Notes: a model not told the origin generated them from the sequence alone. 64,000 nucleotides of DNA from Bifidobacterium simiiventris (GCF_019331715.1 NZ_JAHBBG010000004.1:62001-126000), one strand, 5' to 3'. Shown: positions 45,843-56,182, counted from the stretch's first letter. Numbers and translations: made by a program.

Positions 45843-47240
45843 TCACTCGGCGTCGGCCGGGGCTTCCTCGGCCTTCTCGGCGGACAGCTCGTCGGCGACG
45901 GCGGCAGCGGTGGCCGCGGCCTCGACGCTCTCGTTCTCGGCGGCATCCTCAGCGGCCTCGTCCTCACCGAGGAAGGCGCTCAGGTCGAGCGGCTCGCCGG
46001 CGGAGGTGAAGGAGACGGCGCGCATGCCGGCCAGCAGGCCCTTGGAACGGCCGACCTCGGCCACGGCGGAGCCGAGCTGGCCGTTCTTCACGATCGCGTT
46101 GATGAACGCGTTCGGATCCATGCCGTACTGCTGGGCGATGGAGGCGAGGAAGTTGAACACGTCGGACTGGGAGACCTTGACGTCGAGCTTCTCGGCGAGG
46201 GTGTCGAGCAGGATCTGATCCTTGAGTTCCTTCTCGGCGGCTTCCTCGGCCTGAGCCTTCTGCTCGTCGGTGGCCTTCTCCGGATCGGCGGTCAGGGACT
46301 TGAGGTGCTCGGTGACGGCATCGGCCTTCACGCCCTTCGGGACCGGGATCTCGACGCCCTCGGCCAGCTTGGCGAGGAACGCGTCGCGGGCCTCGGTGGC
46401 CTGACGGGCTTCGCCGTCCTGCTCGATCTGCTTGCGGATGTCGGCCTTGAGCTCGTCGAGGGTGTCGAACTCGGAGGCGTCCTGGGCGAAGTCGTCGTTC
46501 AGCTCCGGCAGCTCCTCGGCCTTGACGGTGTTGACCTTGACCTTGACCTGGGCCTTCTGGCCTTCGTGCTCGCCGGCTTCCAGCGTGCCTTCGAAGGTGG
46601 TCTCCTCGCCGGCGGACAGGCCGTCGAGCGCCTCATCGAGGCCGTCGAGCATGGTGTTGGAGCCGAGCTCGTAGCTCACGCCCTCCTGGGATTCGACAGT
46701 CTCGCCGTCGATCTCGGCGGTCAGGTCGATGTTGGCGAAGTCACCCTTGGCGGCCGGACGGTCGACGCCCACGAGGGTGCCGAAACGCTGGCGCAGGGTC
46801 TCGAGGCGCTTGGCCACGTCCTCGTCGGTGACCTCCGGCTTGGCCACGTCGATGGTCATGCCTTCGAGGGCCGGCAGCTCGATGTCGGGACGACGCTCGA
46901 CGGTGGCGACGAACTTAAGCTTGGTCTCATCGTTCGCGGAGGACGGCACTTCCTGCACGTCGATCTCCGGCTGGGCCATCGGACGGATCTTCTTCTCGTC
47001 CAGGGCCTGAGAGTACAGCTCCGGCACGCCGTTGTTCACAGCCTCGCCGGCGACGGCCGCGAAGCCGATGCGCTGGTCGATGATCTTGCCGGGCACGTGA
47101 CCCTTACGGAAGCCGGGGACATTCACCTGCTTGCCGATCTCCTTGCGGGCCTGATCGAGGAAGGGGTTGAACTCCTCCGGCTCGACGGTGATGGTGAGCT
47201 TCACCTTGGTGGGTTCGAGGTTCCTGACGCTGATCTTCAC
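45843..47240 (-). CDS. tig: Trigger factor
   Basis: The 465-residue ribosome-associated chaperone and prolyl isomerase has the N-domain VPGFRKGHVPGKII (ribosome-binding loop GFRKGHVP), the FKBP-like middle and the helical C-domain, with an acidic Ala-rich tail of about 50 residues. GTG at 47240 is the start (CAGGAG upstream). It is monocistronic, 54 bases after rnd. Confidence 0.96.
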   Translation of the reverse strand: MKISVRNLEPTKVKLTITVEPEEFNPFLDQARKEIGKQVNVPGFRKGHVPGKIIDQRIGFAAVAGEAVNNGVPELYSQALDEKKIRPMAQPEIDVQEVPSSANDETKLKFVATVERRPDIELPALEGMTIDVAKPEVTDEDVAKRLETLRQRFGTLVGVDRPAAKGDFANIDLTAEIDGETVESQEGVSYELGSNTMLDGLDEALDGLSAGEETTFEGTLEAGEHEGQKAQVKVKVNTVKAEELPELNDDFAQDASEFDTLDELKADIRKQIEQDGEARQATEARDAFLAKLAEGVEIPVPKGVKADAVTEHLKSLTADPEKATDEQKAQAEEAAEKELKDQILLDTLAEKLDVKVSQSDVFNFLASIAQQYGMDPNAFINAIVKNGQLGSAVAEVGRSKGLLAGMRAVSFTSAGEPLDLSAFLGEDEAAEDAAENESVEAAATAAAVADELSAEKAEEAPADAE

Positions 47241-47294
47241 GCTAGACGCTCCTGAAAAGTCGTTACTGTCATAGTTCTGCCCTAAGGGCAACCT

Positions 47295-48584
47295 CTATAT
47301 GATAACCCTACTCACGGACGCCGCAACCAGCCGGACCTGCCAGTCGCGTGCGCCCTGGGCTGAAAGGAAGTCCGCGACGTCGATGCGGCGCGGGTCCTCG
47401 CTCCAGCACAGGTTGCGGATGATCTGCGGTTTGACGATGATTTCGGGCGGCGTGCGCGTGTCCTCGGCGATCTGGTTGATGACCTTGCGCACGCGTTGCA
47501 GACGCTTGTATCGTTCGGGATGACGTGCCTCCCACACCTTGAGCGAACGCGGGCCTCCTCCCCCGTTGGAGTCGTCGCGGGACGGCGCGGGAATGACCGG
47601 CCACTGGTCCGGCTTGAGAGCGAGCGCCTGACGGATCGTTTCGCGCCATACGGACGGCTTGACCTTGCGCTGGATCGGCGCGTACCGTTCGAACATCTTG
47701 TCCTGTTCGCCACCGGTGTTCATGCGCACCCGCTCGTTCAGGGAACGGATCGCCCGGAATTCGCGTGCGTTATGCGGTTTCTTCACTGCCGCTTCGATGA
47801 TCGACGAGTCGGCGAGCAGCAACGCCGGAGAGATATCGTATTGCCGTGCAAGACGGTCGCGTTCCTCCCACAGCGCCTTGGCGATGGCCAGCCCCTGCAT
47901 GTCGCGGTTGAGTCTGCTGATATGCGATATGCGCATCCACGGCACCGGATGAATCTTACGCGGCCCCATCCCCTCGGCCAGCGCGTATGTGAACTCCTCT
48001 TCGGCCCACTGCTCCTTGCCATGGGCCTTGAGATCGGCGCGCATGAGCCGTTCCAGCTCGATGAGCAGTTCGACGTCCAATGCCGCGTAGTTGCGCCAGT
48101 CGCGCGGCAGCGGACGGTACGACCAATCCGCTGCGGAATGTTCCTTGGCGAGGGTGATGCCCAGATAATGCTCGGTGACGGCGGCGAGCCCGAATCGGTG
48201 CAAGCCAAGCAGCCGGGCCGCGATCTCCGTGTCGAACAGTGACGCCGGCCGCAATCCGATATCGGCGAAACCGGGAAGATCCTGCAGCGAATCGTGCAGG
48301 ATCCACGTCGCATTTCCGACCGCATCGTTGAATTCGTTCCAGTCTGCTCCGAGCCCGGTCAGCGCGATCGGGTCAAGCAATGCTATGCCCGCGCCGTCGC
48401 GTTTGAACTGGATGAGCCAGTCCTCATGGCTGTACCGGAATCCCGACGCACGTTCCGCGTCGGCCGCCAGCGATCCCGAGGCCGCGGCGAACCGTTCGCA
48501 TACCGCGTGGTATCCGGCGATGGTCGAAGTGACATCCGGCACACCGCCGCGTGGTTCAGCCTGCAGTCTCGGCTCGTCAGTCAA
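47295..48584 (-). CDS. rnd: Ribonuclease D (HRDC domain protein)
   Basis: The 429-residue 3'-5' exonuclease has DEDD residues in ADAERASGFRYS (DxE), ILHDSLQDL (D) and YAALDVELLIEL (D), followed by two HRDC domains for nucleic-acid binding. It probably trims tRNA and other RNAs. The start is a TTG at 48584: its TTGA overlaps the stop of the DUF3000 gene, with GAGGAGGAACC upstream. Such a start is rare but matches the coupling seen in other genes here. Confidence 0.88.
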   Translation of the reverse strand: MTDEPRLQAEPRGGVPDVTSTIAGYHAVCERFAAASGSLAADAERASGFRYSHEDWLIQFKRDGAGIALLDPIALTGLGADWNEFNDAVGNATWILHDSLQDLPGFADIGLRPASLFDTEIAARLLGLHRFGLAAVTEHYLGITLAKEHSAADWSYRPLPRDWRNYAALDVELLIELERLMRADLKAHGKEQWAEEEFTYALAEGMGPRKIHPVPWMRISHISRLNRDMQGLAIAKALWEERDRLARQYDISPALLLADSSIIEAAVKKPHNAREFRAIRSLNERVRMNTGGEQDKMFERYAPIQRKVKPSVWRETIRQALALKPDQWPVIPAPSRDDSNGGGGPRSLKVWEARHPERYKRLQRVRKVINQIAEDTRTPPEIIVKPQIIRNLCWSEDPRRIDVADFLSAQGARDWQVRLVAASVSRVII

Positions 48585-49225
48585 CGGAACGGTTCCTCCT
48601 CGGTCACTGACATGGATCGGATGAACCGTGCCCACAGCCGTATCTGTTCGCCGGCATCCAACCCATGTTCTCTATCGTCAAGCGGCGTCCATGATACCCG
48701 CAACTCGCAACCGACGCCGTTGCCGGCATGGCCGCCGGTCTCCGTTGTGCCGGCGACATCGCCGGTCGGGGGGAATGCCGTATCCTGTTTGATCGTCACC
48801 GTACCGTTCAGTCCGGCGCACGAGGGCGGTTTCAGATACCCGCGCGCATCGCTCCAATACCGGGCGGCAGTCGCCGTGCCATTGTTGCCCGGCAGATCCG
48901 CATAGGCCACGCACCGCCAGCGGGAGCGCCACGTGCGGGGAATATCGTGCCGGTACAGCACCATGATCCAGCCCTGCGCGGCAGGTCGGCCGGCGTCATC
49001 GGCCGCGCACGCCAACGACACGCCGATGCCATAGTCGGCCGCCGATTCGGGAACGGGGATCTCGCAGTAGCGTATGCCCCGCACGCGCCGCATCGCGCGC
49101 ACCGATTCGACGGCATGCCACACCTCATCGGGGATGCCGTCCGGACGCGGGAACGATGCGACCTTGCGTTGCGGCGTCGTCGCCGTCTGACCGTCCGCCG
49201 AGGAAAAAGCGAAAATCTCAGCCAT
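48581..49225 (-). CDS. DUF3000 family protein
   Basis: The 214-residue protein matches the actinobacterial DUF3000 family: YGIGVSLAC, GWIMVLYRHD and the W-rich motif TWRSRWRCVAYADLPG. Function is unknown. In other actinobacteria it also sits next to the rnd gene, which it overlaps here. The C-terminus has a low-complexity insert rich in Gly and Thr. Confidence 0.8.
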   Translation of the reverse strand: MAEIFAFSSADGQTATTPQRKVASFPRPDGIPDEVWHAVESVRAMRRVRGIRYCEIPVPESAADYGIGVSLACAADDAGRPAAQGWIMVLYRHDIPRTWRSRWRCVAYADLPGNNGTATAARYWSDARGYLKPPSCAGLNGTVTIKQDTAFPPTGDVAGTTETGGHAGNGVGCELRVSWTPLDDREHGLDAGEQIRLWARFIRSMSVTEEEPFR

Positions 49226-49294
49226 AGTCCAAGGCTACGGCATGGACGGCATCACGCATCGCATCGGCACGCGGGAACATGCAAAAACATCGTA

Positions 49295-49339
49295 TGGGCC
49301 GTCGAGCCGTCCGGAAAAATCGGCCGGCCCGACGGCCCA
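49295..49339 (-). terminator. Terminator of pflA
   Basis: Arms 49295-49304 and 49330-49339 pair perfectly over 10 bp with additional ATCG/CGAT pairing and inner CCG/CGG contacts. It lies 30 bases past the pflA stop. Confidence 0.55.
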
Positions 49340-49368
49340 CGATCAATCGAACGCCGACCGACCGCAGA

Positions 49369-50250
49369 TCAGTACACGGTCAGGCCGTGCGATTCGAACT
49401 GTTCGACCACGCGCTTCTTCAGCGCGGCGCTCGGGCCTTTCTGATCTTCGAGCGGATACGGGATGCGCAGTTCGTGCCACTTGGGCCGGCCAAGCTGGTG
49501 GAAGCCGAGCACGTCGACGTGCTCGACCGCATCGCCGAATGACTCGCAGATCCTCGCGACATTCTCGACATTCTCCTCGGACGAGGTGAGTCCGGGCACA
49601 AGCACGAAGCGCACCCAGATCTTCTTGCCGGCCTTGGCGAGACGCTGGCCGAAGTCGATGGTGGGCTGCAGCAGGCCGCCGGTCACCTTGTGGTACGTCT
49701 CCTCGTCGCCGGACTTGACGTCGAGCAGGCACAGGTCGATGTCGTCGATCATCTCGTCCGTGTAGTTCCTGTTGAGGAAGCCGGATGTGTCGAGGCAGGT
49801 ATGCACGCCCATCTCCTTGGCCGCACGGAACACGCGCGAGACGAACGCGGGCTGTATCATCGACTCGCCGCCGGAGAACGTGATACCGCCATGCGTGGCC
49901 TTGAACAGGTCGGCGTAACGGGCGACCTTCTTGATCATCGCGTCGAGGTACACCGGCTGGCCGTCGCGCATCTTCCACGTGTCGGGGTTCTGACAGTACT
50001 GGCAGCGCAACGGGCAGCCGGACATGAACACGGTCATGCGCGTGCCCGGCCCGTCGACGGAGGTGTTGATGTCCCATGAATGCACGAATCCGATGTCGCC
50101 GGTCTTGAGCGCCTCGATGCGGTCGCGCCGGTCGAGGCCAATCGGCGATTCGAAGCCGGACAGGCCGCCCATGAGGGTCTGCGAGGCGTAGGTCTTCGAC
50201 TCTTTGAGCATGTGCCGGGTCGTGGTGCGGAATTGCGTGGTGTCGGGCAT
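49369..50250 (-). CDS. pflA: Pyruvate formate-lyase activating enzyme
   Basis: The 293-residue radical SAM enzyme installs the glycyl radical on PflB. The CxxxCxxC motif is CPLRCQYC. Additional landmarks are GGITFSGGES and CLLDVKSGDE. AAGGAGGACG precedes the ATG. It follows pflB with a hairpin between them, so its level is probably lower. Confidence 0.97.
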   Translation of the reverse strand: MPDTTQFRTTTRHMLKESKTYASQTLMGGLSGFESPIGLDRRDRIEALKTGDIGFVHSWDINTSVDGPGTRMTVFMSGCPLRCQYCQNPDTWKMRDGQPVYLDAMIKKVARYADLFKATHGGITFSGGESMIQPAFVSRVFRAAKEMGVHTCLDTSGFLNRNYTDEMIDDIDLCLLDVKSGDEETYHKVTGGLLQPTIDFGQRLAKAGKKIWVRFVLVPGLTSSEENVENVARICESFGDAVEHVDVLGFHQLGRPKWHELRIPYPLEDQKGPSAALKKRVVEQFESHGLTVY

Positions 50251-50270
50251 CGTCGTCCTCCTTCATCGAG

Positions 50271-50301
50271 AAAGGGGCGGAGCATGGCGCTCCACCCCTT
50301 T
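50271..50301 (-). terminator. Hairpin between pflB and pflA
   Basis: A stem with AAAGGGG/CCCCTTT and GGAGC/GCTCC segments, one mismatch and a short loop, lies just before the pflA ribosome site. It is likely a partial terminator. Confidence 0.55.
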
Positions 50302-50340
50302 CAACTGGTTACTGCCGCGTGGTGCTCACGCCGGGATTCG

Positions 50341-52713
50341 TCACTCGGTGACGGCGCCCTGGTGGAACGTACGGGAGATCACGTCGAGCTGCTGCTCCTT
50401 GGTGAGCTTGACGAAGTTCACCGCGTAGCCGGAGACGCGCACCGTCAGGTGCGGGTACTTCTCCGGGTGCTCGACGGCGTCCTCGAGCTGCTCCTTGCGC
50501 AGCACGTTGATGTTGGCGTGGTACAGGCCGTGGCCGTTGCCCGCGTCAAGGATGCCGACGAGGTTGTTGATGCGCTCGTCCTCGTCGCGGCCGAGGCCGT
50601 CGGGGGTGATCGTGTTGGTCAGCGAGATGCCGTCCAGCGCGTCGTTGTAGTCGATCTTGCCGACCGAGAACATCGACGGGAGCATGCCGTGGGAGTCCAT
50701 GCCGTTCTCCGGGTTCGCGCCCGGGGCGTACGGCGTGCCCTTCTTGTGGCGGGACGGGAAGGAACCGGTGTTCTTGCCGTACTCCACGTTGGAGGTGATC
50801 GTCAGGATGGACTGGGTCGGGACGGCGCCGCGGTAGACCGGCAGGCGCTTGACCTGGCCCATGACCGTGGAGACGACCCACTTGGCGATGTCGTCGGCGC
50901 GATCGTCGTCGTTGCCGTAGACCGGGAAGTCGCCCTCGGTGCGGTAGCCGACGACCAGATCGTCATCGGCGCCCTCGACGTACTCGTACTCGTGGCCCGG
51001 CAGGTCCTTGGCGTCCTTGTTGTAGATCGGGTACACCTTGGCGTACTTGACGGCGGACAGCGAGTCGGCCGCGATCGACAGACCGGACATGCCGCAGCCG
51101 AGGGTGCGGTACACCTCCTTGTCGTGCAGAGCCATCTCGATGGACTCGTATGCGTACTTATCGTGCATGTAGTGGATGATGTTCAGCGCCATCACATAGG
51201 TCTCGGACAGCCATTCGAGGGCCTTCTCATAGTTGGCCTTGACCTTCTCGTAATCGAGCGTGCCGTCGGCTTCGGGGGCGATCGGCTCGATCACGCCCTT
51301 GTCGATGACCTGCATGCCGGTCATCTCGTCGCGGCCGCCGTTGATCGCGTACAGCAGTGCCTTGGCGGAGTTGACGCGGGCGGCGAAGAACTGCATCTGC
51401 TTGCCGACGCGCATCGGGGACACGCAGCAGGCGATGGCCGCGTCGTCGCCCCAGTGGGCGCGAATCTCCTTGTCGGACTCGTACTGGATGGCCGAGGTGT
51501 CGATGGAGATCTTGGCGCAGAACTTCTTGTAGCCTTCCGGCAGCTTCGGATCCCAGAAGATGGTGATGTTCGGCTCCGGGCCGGGTCCGAGATGCTCGAG
51601 GGTCAGGGTGTTGAGCAGACGGAACGAGGTCTTGGTGACCATCGGACGGCCGTCGTCGGCGAAGCCGGCGTCGGACCAGGTCGCCCAGTACGGGTCGCCG
51701 GAGAAGATCGCGTCGTAATCCTTGGTGCGCAGGAAGCGCACGATGCGCAGCTTCATGACGATGTTGTCGATGAGCTCCTGGGCGCCGGTCTCGTCGAGCG
51801 TGCCGTTGTCGAGGTCACGCTGGATGTAGCAGTCGAAGAACGCGGAGTTGCGGCCGAAGGACATGGCGGCGCCGTCCTGGCTCTTGACGGAGGCGAGGTA
51901 GCCCATGTAGGTCCACTGCACGGCCTCCTGCGCGTTGCGCGCCGGGCGGGTCAGGTCGAGGCCGTACTCGTTGCCGAGGTTGATGAGCTTCTTCAAGGCC
52001 TTGATCTGCTCGTCGTGCTCCTCGCGGAAGCGGATCCAGTGCTCGATCTCCGGCTCGGTGAAGTCGTTGCGGTACGGCACGGAATCCTTGTCGCGCTGCT
52101 TGAACTTGATCAGCGTGTTGACGCCGTACAGGGCCACGCGGCGGTAGTCGCCGATGATGCGGCCGCGGCCGTAGGCATCCGGCAGACCGGTGAGGATCTT
52201 GTTGTGGCGGGCGATCTTGATCTGCTTGGTGTACACGCCGAAGACGCCGTCGTTATGGGTCTTGCGGTACTTGGTGAAGATCTTCTTGATCTCCGGATCC
52301 GGCTCCTTGCCGGCCTCCTTGATGGCCTGCTCGACCATGCGCCAGCCGCCGTTCGGCATCATGGCGCGCTTGCACGGCTCATCGGTCTGCAGGCCGACGA
52401 TCACGTTGTCGACCTCCGGGGACTCGATGTAGCCGGCCGGGAAGGCGTCGATGTCGGCCGGGGTGTGAGTGTCCACGTCGTAGACGCGCTGCTTGCGCTC
52501 GACAGCCAGGTAGTTGTCGTCGAGGTACTTCCACAGGTGCTTGGTCTTCTCGGTGGCGTTGGCGAGGAACGACTCGTCGCCGGTGTACGGCGTGTAGTTC
52601 TTCTGGATGAAGTCGCGAACGTCAATGTCCTTCTGCCAGTTGCCCTCGGTGAAGCCGGCCCACGCCTGGGCTTCGAGTTCCTTCTGAGAGACTGCATTCT
52701 CAACTGCTGTCAT
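50341..52713 (-). CDS. pflB: Formate acetyltransferase (pyruvate formate-lyase)
   Basis: The 790-residue glycyl radical enzyme splits pyruvate with CoA to acetyl-CoA and formate in anaerobic growth. The active-site Cys pair is in [10 protein letters not shown] and the radical glycine in [13 protein letters not shown]. Its length is normal. The start at 52713 has AAGGAG. It is followed by pflA. Confidence 0.98.
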   Translation of the reverse strand: MTAVENAVSQKELEAQAWAGFTEGNWQKDIDVRDFIQKNYTPYTGDESFLANATEKTKHLWKYLDDNYLAVERKQRVYDVDTHTPADIDAFPAGYIESPEVDNVIVGLQTDEPCKRAMMPNGGWRMVEQAIKEAGKEPDPEIKKIFTKYRKTHNDGVFGVYTKQIKIARHNKILTGLPDAYGRGRIIGDYRRVALYGVNTLIKFKQRDKDSVPYRNDFTEPEIEHWIRFREEHDEQIKALKKLINLGNEYGLDLTRPARNAQEAVQWTYMGYLASVKSQDGAAMSFGRNSAFFDCYIQRDLDNGTLDETGAQELIDNIVMKLRIVRFLRTKDYDAIFSGDPYWATWSDAGFADDGRPMVTKTSFRLLNTLTLEHLGPGPEPNITIFWDPKLPEGYKKFCAKISIDTSAIQYESDKEIRAHWGDDAAIACCVSPMRVGKQMQFFAARVNSAKALLYAINGGRDEMTGMQVIDKGVIEPIAPEADGTLDYEKVKANYEKALEWLSETYVMALNIIHYMHDKYAYESIEMALHDKEVYRTLGCGMSGLSIAADSLSAVKYAKVYPIYNKDAKDLPGHEYEYVEGADDDLVVGYRTEGDFPVYGNDDDRADDIAKWVVSTVMGQVKRLPVYRGAVPTQSILTITSNVEYGKNTGSFPSRHKKGTPYAPGANPENGMDSHGMLPSMFSVGKIDYNDALDGISLTNTITPDGLGRDEDERINNLVGILDAGNGHGLYHANINVLRKEQLEDAVEHPEKYPHLTVRVSGYAVNFVKLTKEQQLDVISRTFHQGAVTE

Positions 52714-52772
52714 GTCACTCCTTGGTGTCGTGGCGGTGCAACGCATCCTTGTCGTTGCTGTTTCATTTATGC

Positions 52773-52827
52773 ATTGTAGTTGAACGAATCTGGGAAAGCG
52801 CTGGAATCAGCAGTGAGCTATCTCACA
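52773..52827 (-). promoter_or_regulatory. pflB promoter with CRP/GlxR-like site
   Basis: On the minus strand TACAAT (52773-52778) is a good -10. Upstream, 52812-52827 read TGTGAGATAGCTCACT, which matches the TGTGANNTANNTCACA consensus of actinobacterial GlxR/CRP in all but the last base. The site is about 50 bases before the probable start point, where activators act. Confidence 0.6.
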
Positions 52828-52893
52828 TTCCATCGTGGCCGCTCTTGTCATAACCGTCAGGCCGCCGAAGCGGATGAGGCGGAATGCCGGAAT

Positions 52894-52938
52894 ATGCAAG
52901 GGGGAAGGCCGCATTCCTGCCAGCCTTCCCCCTTGCAT
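52894..52938 (-). terminator. Terminator of the nadE unit
   Basis: Arms 52894-52908 and 52924-52938 pair perfectly over 15 bp with a 15-nt loop, directly after the small SPOR-like gene. Confidence 0.75.
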
Positions 52939-52947
52939 GGGATCTCA

Positions 52948-53160
52948 TCAATCCCCGTCATCCGCGGACGAGCCGGATCCCCATTTGTTCCATTCGCGGG
53001 TCTGCTCGTCCCACACGGTGTTGCGCTCCTTGACGATCTTCCATGCATCGAGCGCGTCCTGACGGGTCTTGTACGGTCCCATCCGCTGTCCGATGGGCGA
53101 GAGCTTGCCCAGTTCCGGCTGTTCGGTGACAGTGTTGAAATACCATTCCTTGTCGCTCAT
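52948..53160 (-). CDS. Small actinobacterial SPOR-like protein
   Basis: The 70-residue protein (MSDKEWYFNTVTEQPELG...) fits a small actinobacterial group described as SPOR-like, with conserved WYFNTVT, GPYKTRQDALDAW and WNKWG. Function is unknown. AAGGGG precedes its ATG. It is downstream of nadE on the same strand (83 bp) and probably co-transcribed. Confidence 0.75.
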   Translation of the reverse strand: MSDKEWYFNTVTEQPELGKLSPIGQRMGPYKTRQDALDAWKIVKERNTVWDEQTREWNKWGSGSSADDGD

Positions 53161-53243
53161 ATGTGTTCCCCTTCTTGTCGCCAAACGGCCGCGCACATGC
53201 CCAAGGTCAGGAACGCGCGCGGCCGAATCATGCTGCGATCGTT

Positions 53244-54941
53244 CTATTCGCGGAACGCGTTCGTCACCGGCAGACGGCGGTCGCGGCCGAACGCCAGCGC
53301 GGTGACCTTCGGCCCCAACGGATACTGGCGGCGCTTCCATTCGGCACGGTCTACGAGCCGCATCACGGTGTCCACGGTCTTCTCGTCGAAGCCGTCGGCC
53401 AACAGGTCGGCGCGGCCGTGCGCGTGCTCGATGTATGCGGCAAGCACCTTGTCGAGCAGCTCGTATTCGGGCAGCGAATCGGAGTCCTTCTGGCCGGGGC
53501 GTAGTTCGGCGCTCGGCGCCTTCTCGATCGAGTTGACCGGGATCATCACGCCGCCGGGCAACGGCTTGCCGGGGTCGCCCTGCTCGTTGCCGACGACGTG
53601 CAGACCGCCGATGCCCATGCCGGCCGCGGCCGCGCGGTTGCGCCAGCGGCTCAGCTCCCACACGCGCGTCTTGAGCAGATCCTTGATGGGCGCGTAGCCG
53701 CCGACCGCGTCGCCGTAGATCGTCGAATAACCGCACGCCAGTTCGGACTTGTTGCCGGTGGCCACCGCAAGCAGTCCCTTCGAATTCGAGTAGGCCATGA
53801 CGATGACGCCGCGGATGCGCGCCTGCAGGTTCTCGGCGGACACGCCTTCGAGATGGAGCTGCCGCTGGTAGGCGTTGAACAGCGGTTCGATCGGCTGGAT
53901 GTCGTATTTCGCGCCGATGTTGGCCGCAAGGTCGGCCGCGTCATCCTTCGAACCGTCGGACGAATACATGGACGGCATGGAGATGCCCTGCACGTGTTCG
54001 CCGCCTACCGCGTCGGCGGCCATCGCGGCCACGAGCGCGGAGTCGATGCCGCCGGACAGGCCGAGACACACGCCGTGGAAATGGTTCTTGGCCATGTAGT
54101 CCTTGAGTCCGAGCACGCAGGCCGTGTACACCTCCTCGTCCGGATCCATCGCCGGCACGATCTCGCCCGCCTGCTGGCGTTCGGCGGTCGTGTCGAGGTC
54201 GAAGAAGGCGAGATGCTCCATGAACATCGGCGAGCGCACGAGCATCGTGCCGTCGGCGTCGACGACGAAGCTGCCGCCGTCGAAGACGAGGTCGTCCTGG
54301 CCGCCGACCTGATTGACGTAGATCACGGGCGCATGCACTTCGGCGGCGCGGCGCACGGCGAGTTCGTGGCGCACGTGCGTCTTGCCCTCCTCGTACGGCG
54401 AGCCGTTCATGGTCATGAGCACGTCGATATCGCGGCCGGCGAGTTCGGCGACCGGGCCGCCGTCCTGCCAGATGTCCTCGCAGATGGCCACGCCGACGCG
54501 CGCGCCATCCACGTCGAGCACGACGGATCGGTCGCCGGCCGCGAAGATGCGGAATTCGTCGAACACGCCGTAGTTGGGCAGGAAGTGCTTGTCGTATCCG
54601 GCCCAGACCACGCCGTCGTGCAGAACGACCATGCGGTTGCGCGGCTTGTCGGAGGCGTGGTCGGTGCCGACGGTGCCGACCGCCACATACAGGTCGCCGA
54701 GTCCGTCGGCGGCGAGTTCGGTGGCGAGCCAGTTGGCCTTGTCCCATGCGGCCTTGCGGAAGGTGCGGCGCAGGGCGAGGTCTTCGATCGGATAGCCGGT
54801 GAGGGTCATTTCGGGGAAGACGACGACCTGCGCGTGGTGCTGCGCGGCGCGGTGGGCGTATTGCATGATCTTGTCGGCGTTGGCGTCGAGGTCGCCGACG
54901 CAGGTGTCGATCTGGGCGAGTGCGAAACGAATCTGTGTCAT
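53244..54941 (-). CDS. nadE: Glutamine-dependent NAD+ synthetase
   Basis: The 565-residue enzyme has an N-terminal nitrilase-type amidase (catalytic Glu in FPEMTLTGYP, Lys region, Cys in VAICEDIW) and a C-terminal synthetase with the ATP loop LGLSGGIDSALVAAMA. It makes NAD from nicotinate adenine dinucleotide using glutamine. No ribosome site precedes the ATG, but TACACT lies 7 bases upstream, so a leaderless mRNA is possible. Confidence 0.95.
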   Translation of the reverse strand: MTQIRFALAQIDTCVGDLDANADKIMQYAHRAAQHHAQVVVFPEMTLTGYPIEDLALRRTFRKAAWDKANWLATELAADGLGDLYVAVGTVGTDHASDKPRNRMVVLHDGVVWAGYDKHFLPNYGVFDEFRIFAAGDRSVVLDVDGARVGVAICEDIWQDGGPVAELAGRDIDVLMTMNGSPYEEGKTHVRHELAVRRAAEVHAPVIYVNQVGGQDDLVFDGGSFVVDADGTMLVRSPMFMEHLAFFDLDTTAERQQAGEIVPAMDPDEEVYTACVLGLKDYMAKNHFHGVCLGLSGGIDSALVAAMAADAVGGEHVQGISMPSMYSSDGSKDDAADLAANIGAKYDIQPIEPLFNAYQRQLHLEGVSAENLQARIRGVIVMAYSNSKGLLAVATGNKSELACGYSTIYGDAVGGYAPIKDLLKTRVWELSRWRNRAAAAGMGIGGLHVVGNEQGDPGKPLPGGVMIPVNSIEKAPSAELRPGQKDSDSLPEYELLDKVLAAYIEHAHGRADLLADGFDEKTVDTVMRLVDRAEWKRRQYPLGPKVTALAFGRDRRLPVTNAFRE

Positions 54942-55033
54942 GGTGCCTAGTGTAATGCGCGTGTTTTACCGCAACGCGATGGATGCCGGCTTTATCGTTT
55001 CCGCTATGTCCGACGCGGCTGTTTCGTCTGTCG

Positions 55034-56182
55034 TCATCGCAGTTCGTCAAGCACGCGCAGTGCGGCGTTGACGTAGAAGTTCATGGCCGGTTCGATCGCC
55101 CCGTCCAGTCCGACGAAATGCGGGCTATGCCAGTCGGCGCATCCGGGTTGCCCGTTCGAGCCGATGAACGCGAAGACCAGCCGCGATTTGACGCCGAACT
55201 CCACGAAATCCTCTCCTGCCATGCTGGCGCGGATCGGCTTGAGCGTGGCGTACTGCGGCACGTCGGCGGCGACCGCCTCGGCGAGCGACGTGTCGTTGAC
55301 CAGCGGGATCTGGATGCAGTCCCAGTCCACGTCCGCGTCGATGCCGTACGCTTCGGCCGTGTGCTTGACCTCGGCCTCGAAGCGGCGGTGGACCAGTTGC
55401 TCGTCGCCGGTGTCGAAGAAGCGTACGGTGCCTTGGAATCCGGCTTCGGCGGGCACCACGTTCCATACGTGGCCGCCGTGCACTTCGGTGATGGACAGCA
55501 CGACCGCGTGGAACGGCGATATGTTGCGGCTGACGATGGTCTGCAGCGACAGGATCATCGTGGCGAGCGCCTCGATCGGGCCGGTGCCCTTCTGCGGGTA
55601 GCCGGCGTGGGTGCCCTGCGCGTGCAGGGTGACCTTGAATTTGACGCAGCCGGCCATCATCGGCTCAGCTCCGATGGCGATCTGGCCGGGCGCGTAGTTC
55701 GGGTTGTTGTGCGTGCCGATGATCGCCTCGACGTCATCGGCCACGCCTGCGGCGATGACCCTGCGCGCGCCCATGCCGAGCTCTTCGGCCGGTTGGAATA
55801 CGATTTTGATGCTGCCGGCGATCTTGTCCCGGTGGTCGGCGAGCCAGAATGCGGCGCCAAGCAGGCCGCTCATGTGCAGGTCGTGTCCGCAGCCGTGCAT
55901 CACGCCGTCGTTGAGCGAAGTGAATGGCAGTCCACTCTCCTCATTGATCGGCAATCCGTCGATGTCGGCGCGCAGCGCGATACGCGGACCGGGGCGTTCC
56001 CCTTCGATCAGGCCGACGCAGCCGGTTTCGAGCGATGTGTCGAGCACGGTGATGCCGTGGTCCTCGAGCTGCCGTTTGAGATACGCGGTGGTGTCGTGTT
56101 CCTCGAAGCTGCGTTCGGGATGCTCGTGCAGGTAGTGGCGGATGGCGATCAGGTCGTCGCCGATGGTGATGTGTTCGGTCAT
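55034..56182 (-). CDS. M20 family amidohydrolase
   Basis: The 382-residue enzyme has the M20D metal motif HGCGHDLHMSGLLGAA and the FQPAEELGMGARRVIAAG stretch. Typical substrates are N-acyl or peptide amides such as hippurate or N-acetyl amino acids; the true one is unknown. The ATG at 56182 has AGGGGG just upstream. Confidence 0.9.
   Translation of the reverse strand: MTEHITIGDDLIAIRHYLHEHPERSFEEHDTTAYLKRQLEDHGITVLDTSLETGCVGLIEGERPGPRIALRADIDGLPINEESGLPFTSLNDGVMHGCGHDLHMSGLLGAAFWLADHRDKIAGSIKIVFQPAEELGMGARRVIAAGVADDVEAIIGTHNNPNYAPGQIAIGAEPMMAGCVKFKVTLHAQGTHAGYPQKGTGPIEALATMILSLQTIVSRNISPFHAVVLSITEVHGGHVWNVVPAEAGFQGTVRFFDTGDEQLVHRRFEAEVKHTAEAYGIDADVDWDCIQIPLVNDTSLAEAVAADVPQYATLKPIRASMAGEDFVEFGVKSRLVFAFIGSNGQPGCADWHSPHFVGLDGAIEPAMNFYVNAALRVLDELR

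Noticed and set aside
50080-52779. Long open frame of about 900 codons opposite pflB
   Set aside because: Repetitive low-complexity translation rich in Val, Leu, Asp; the real gene is pflB on the other strand.
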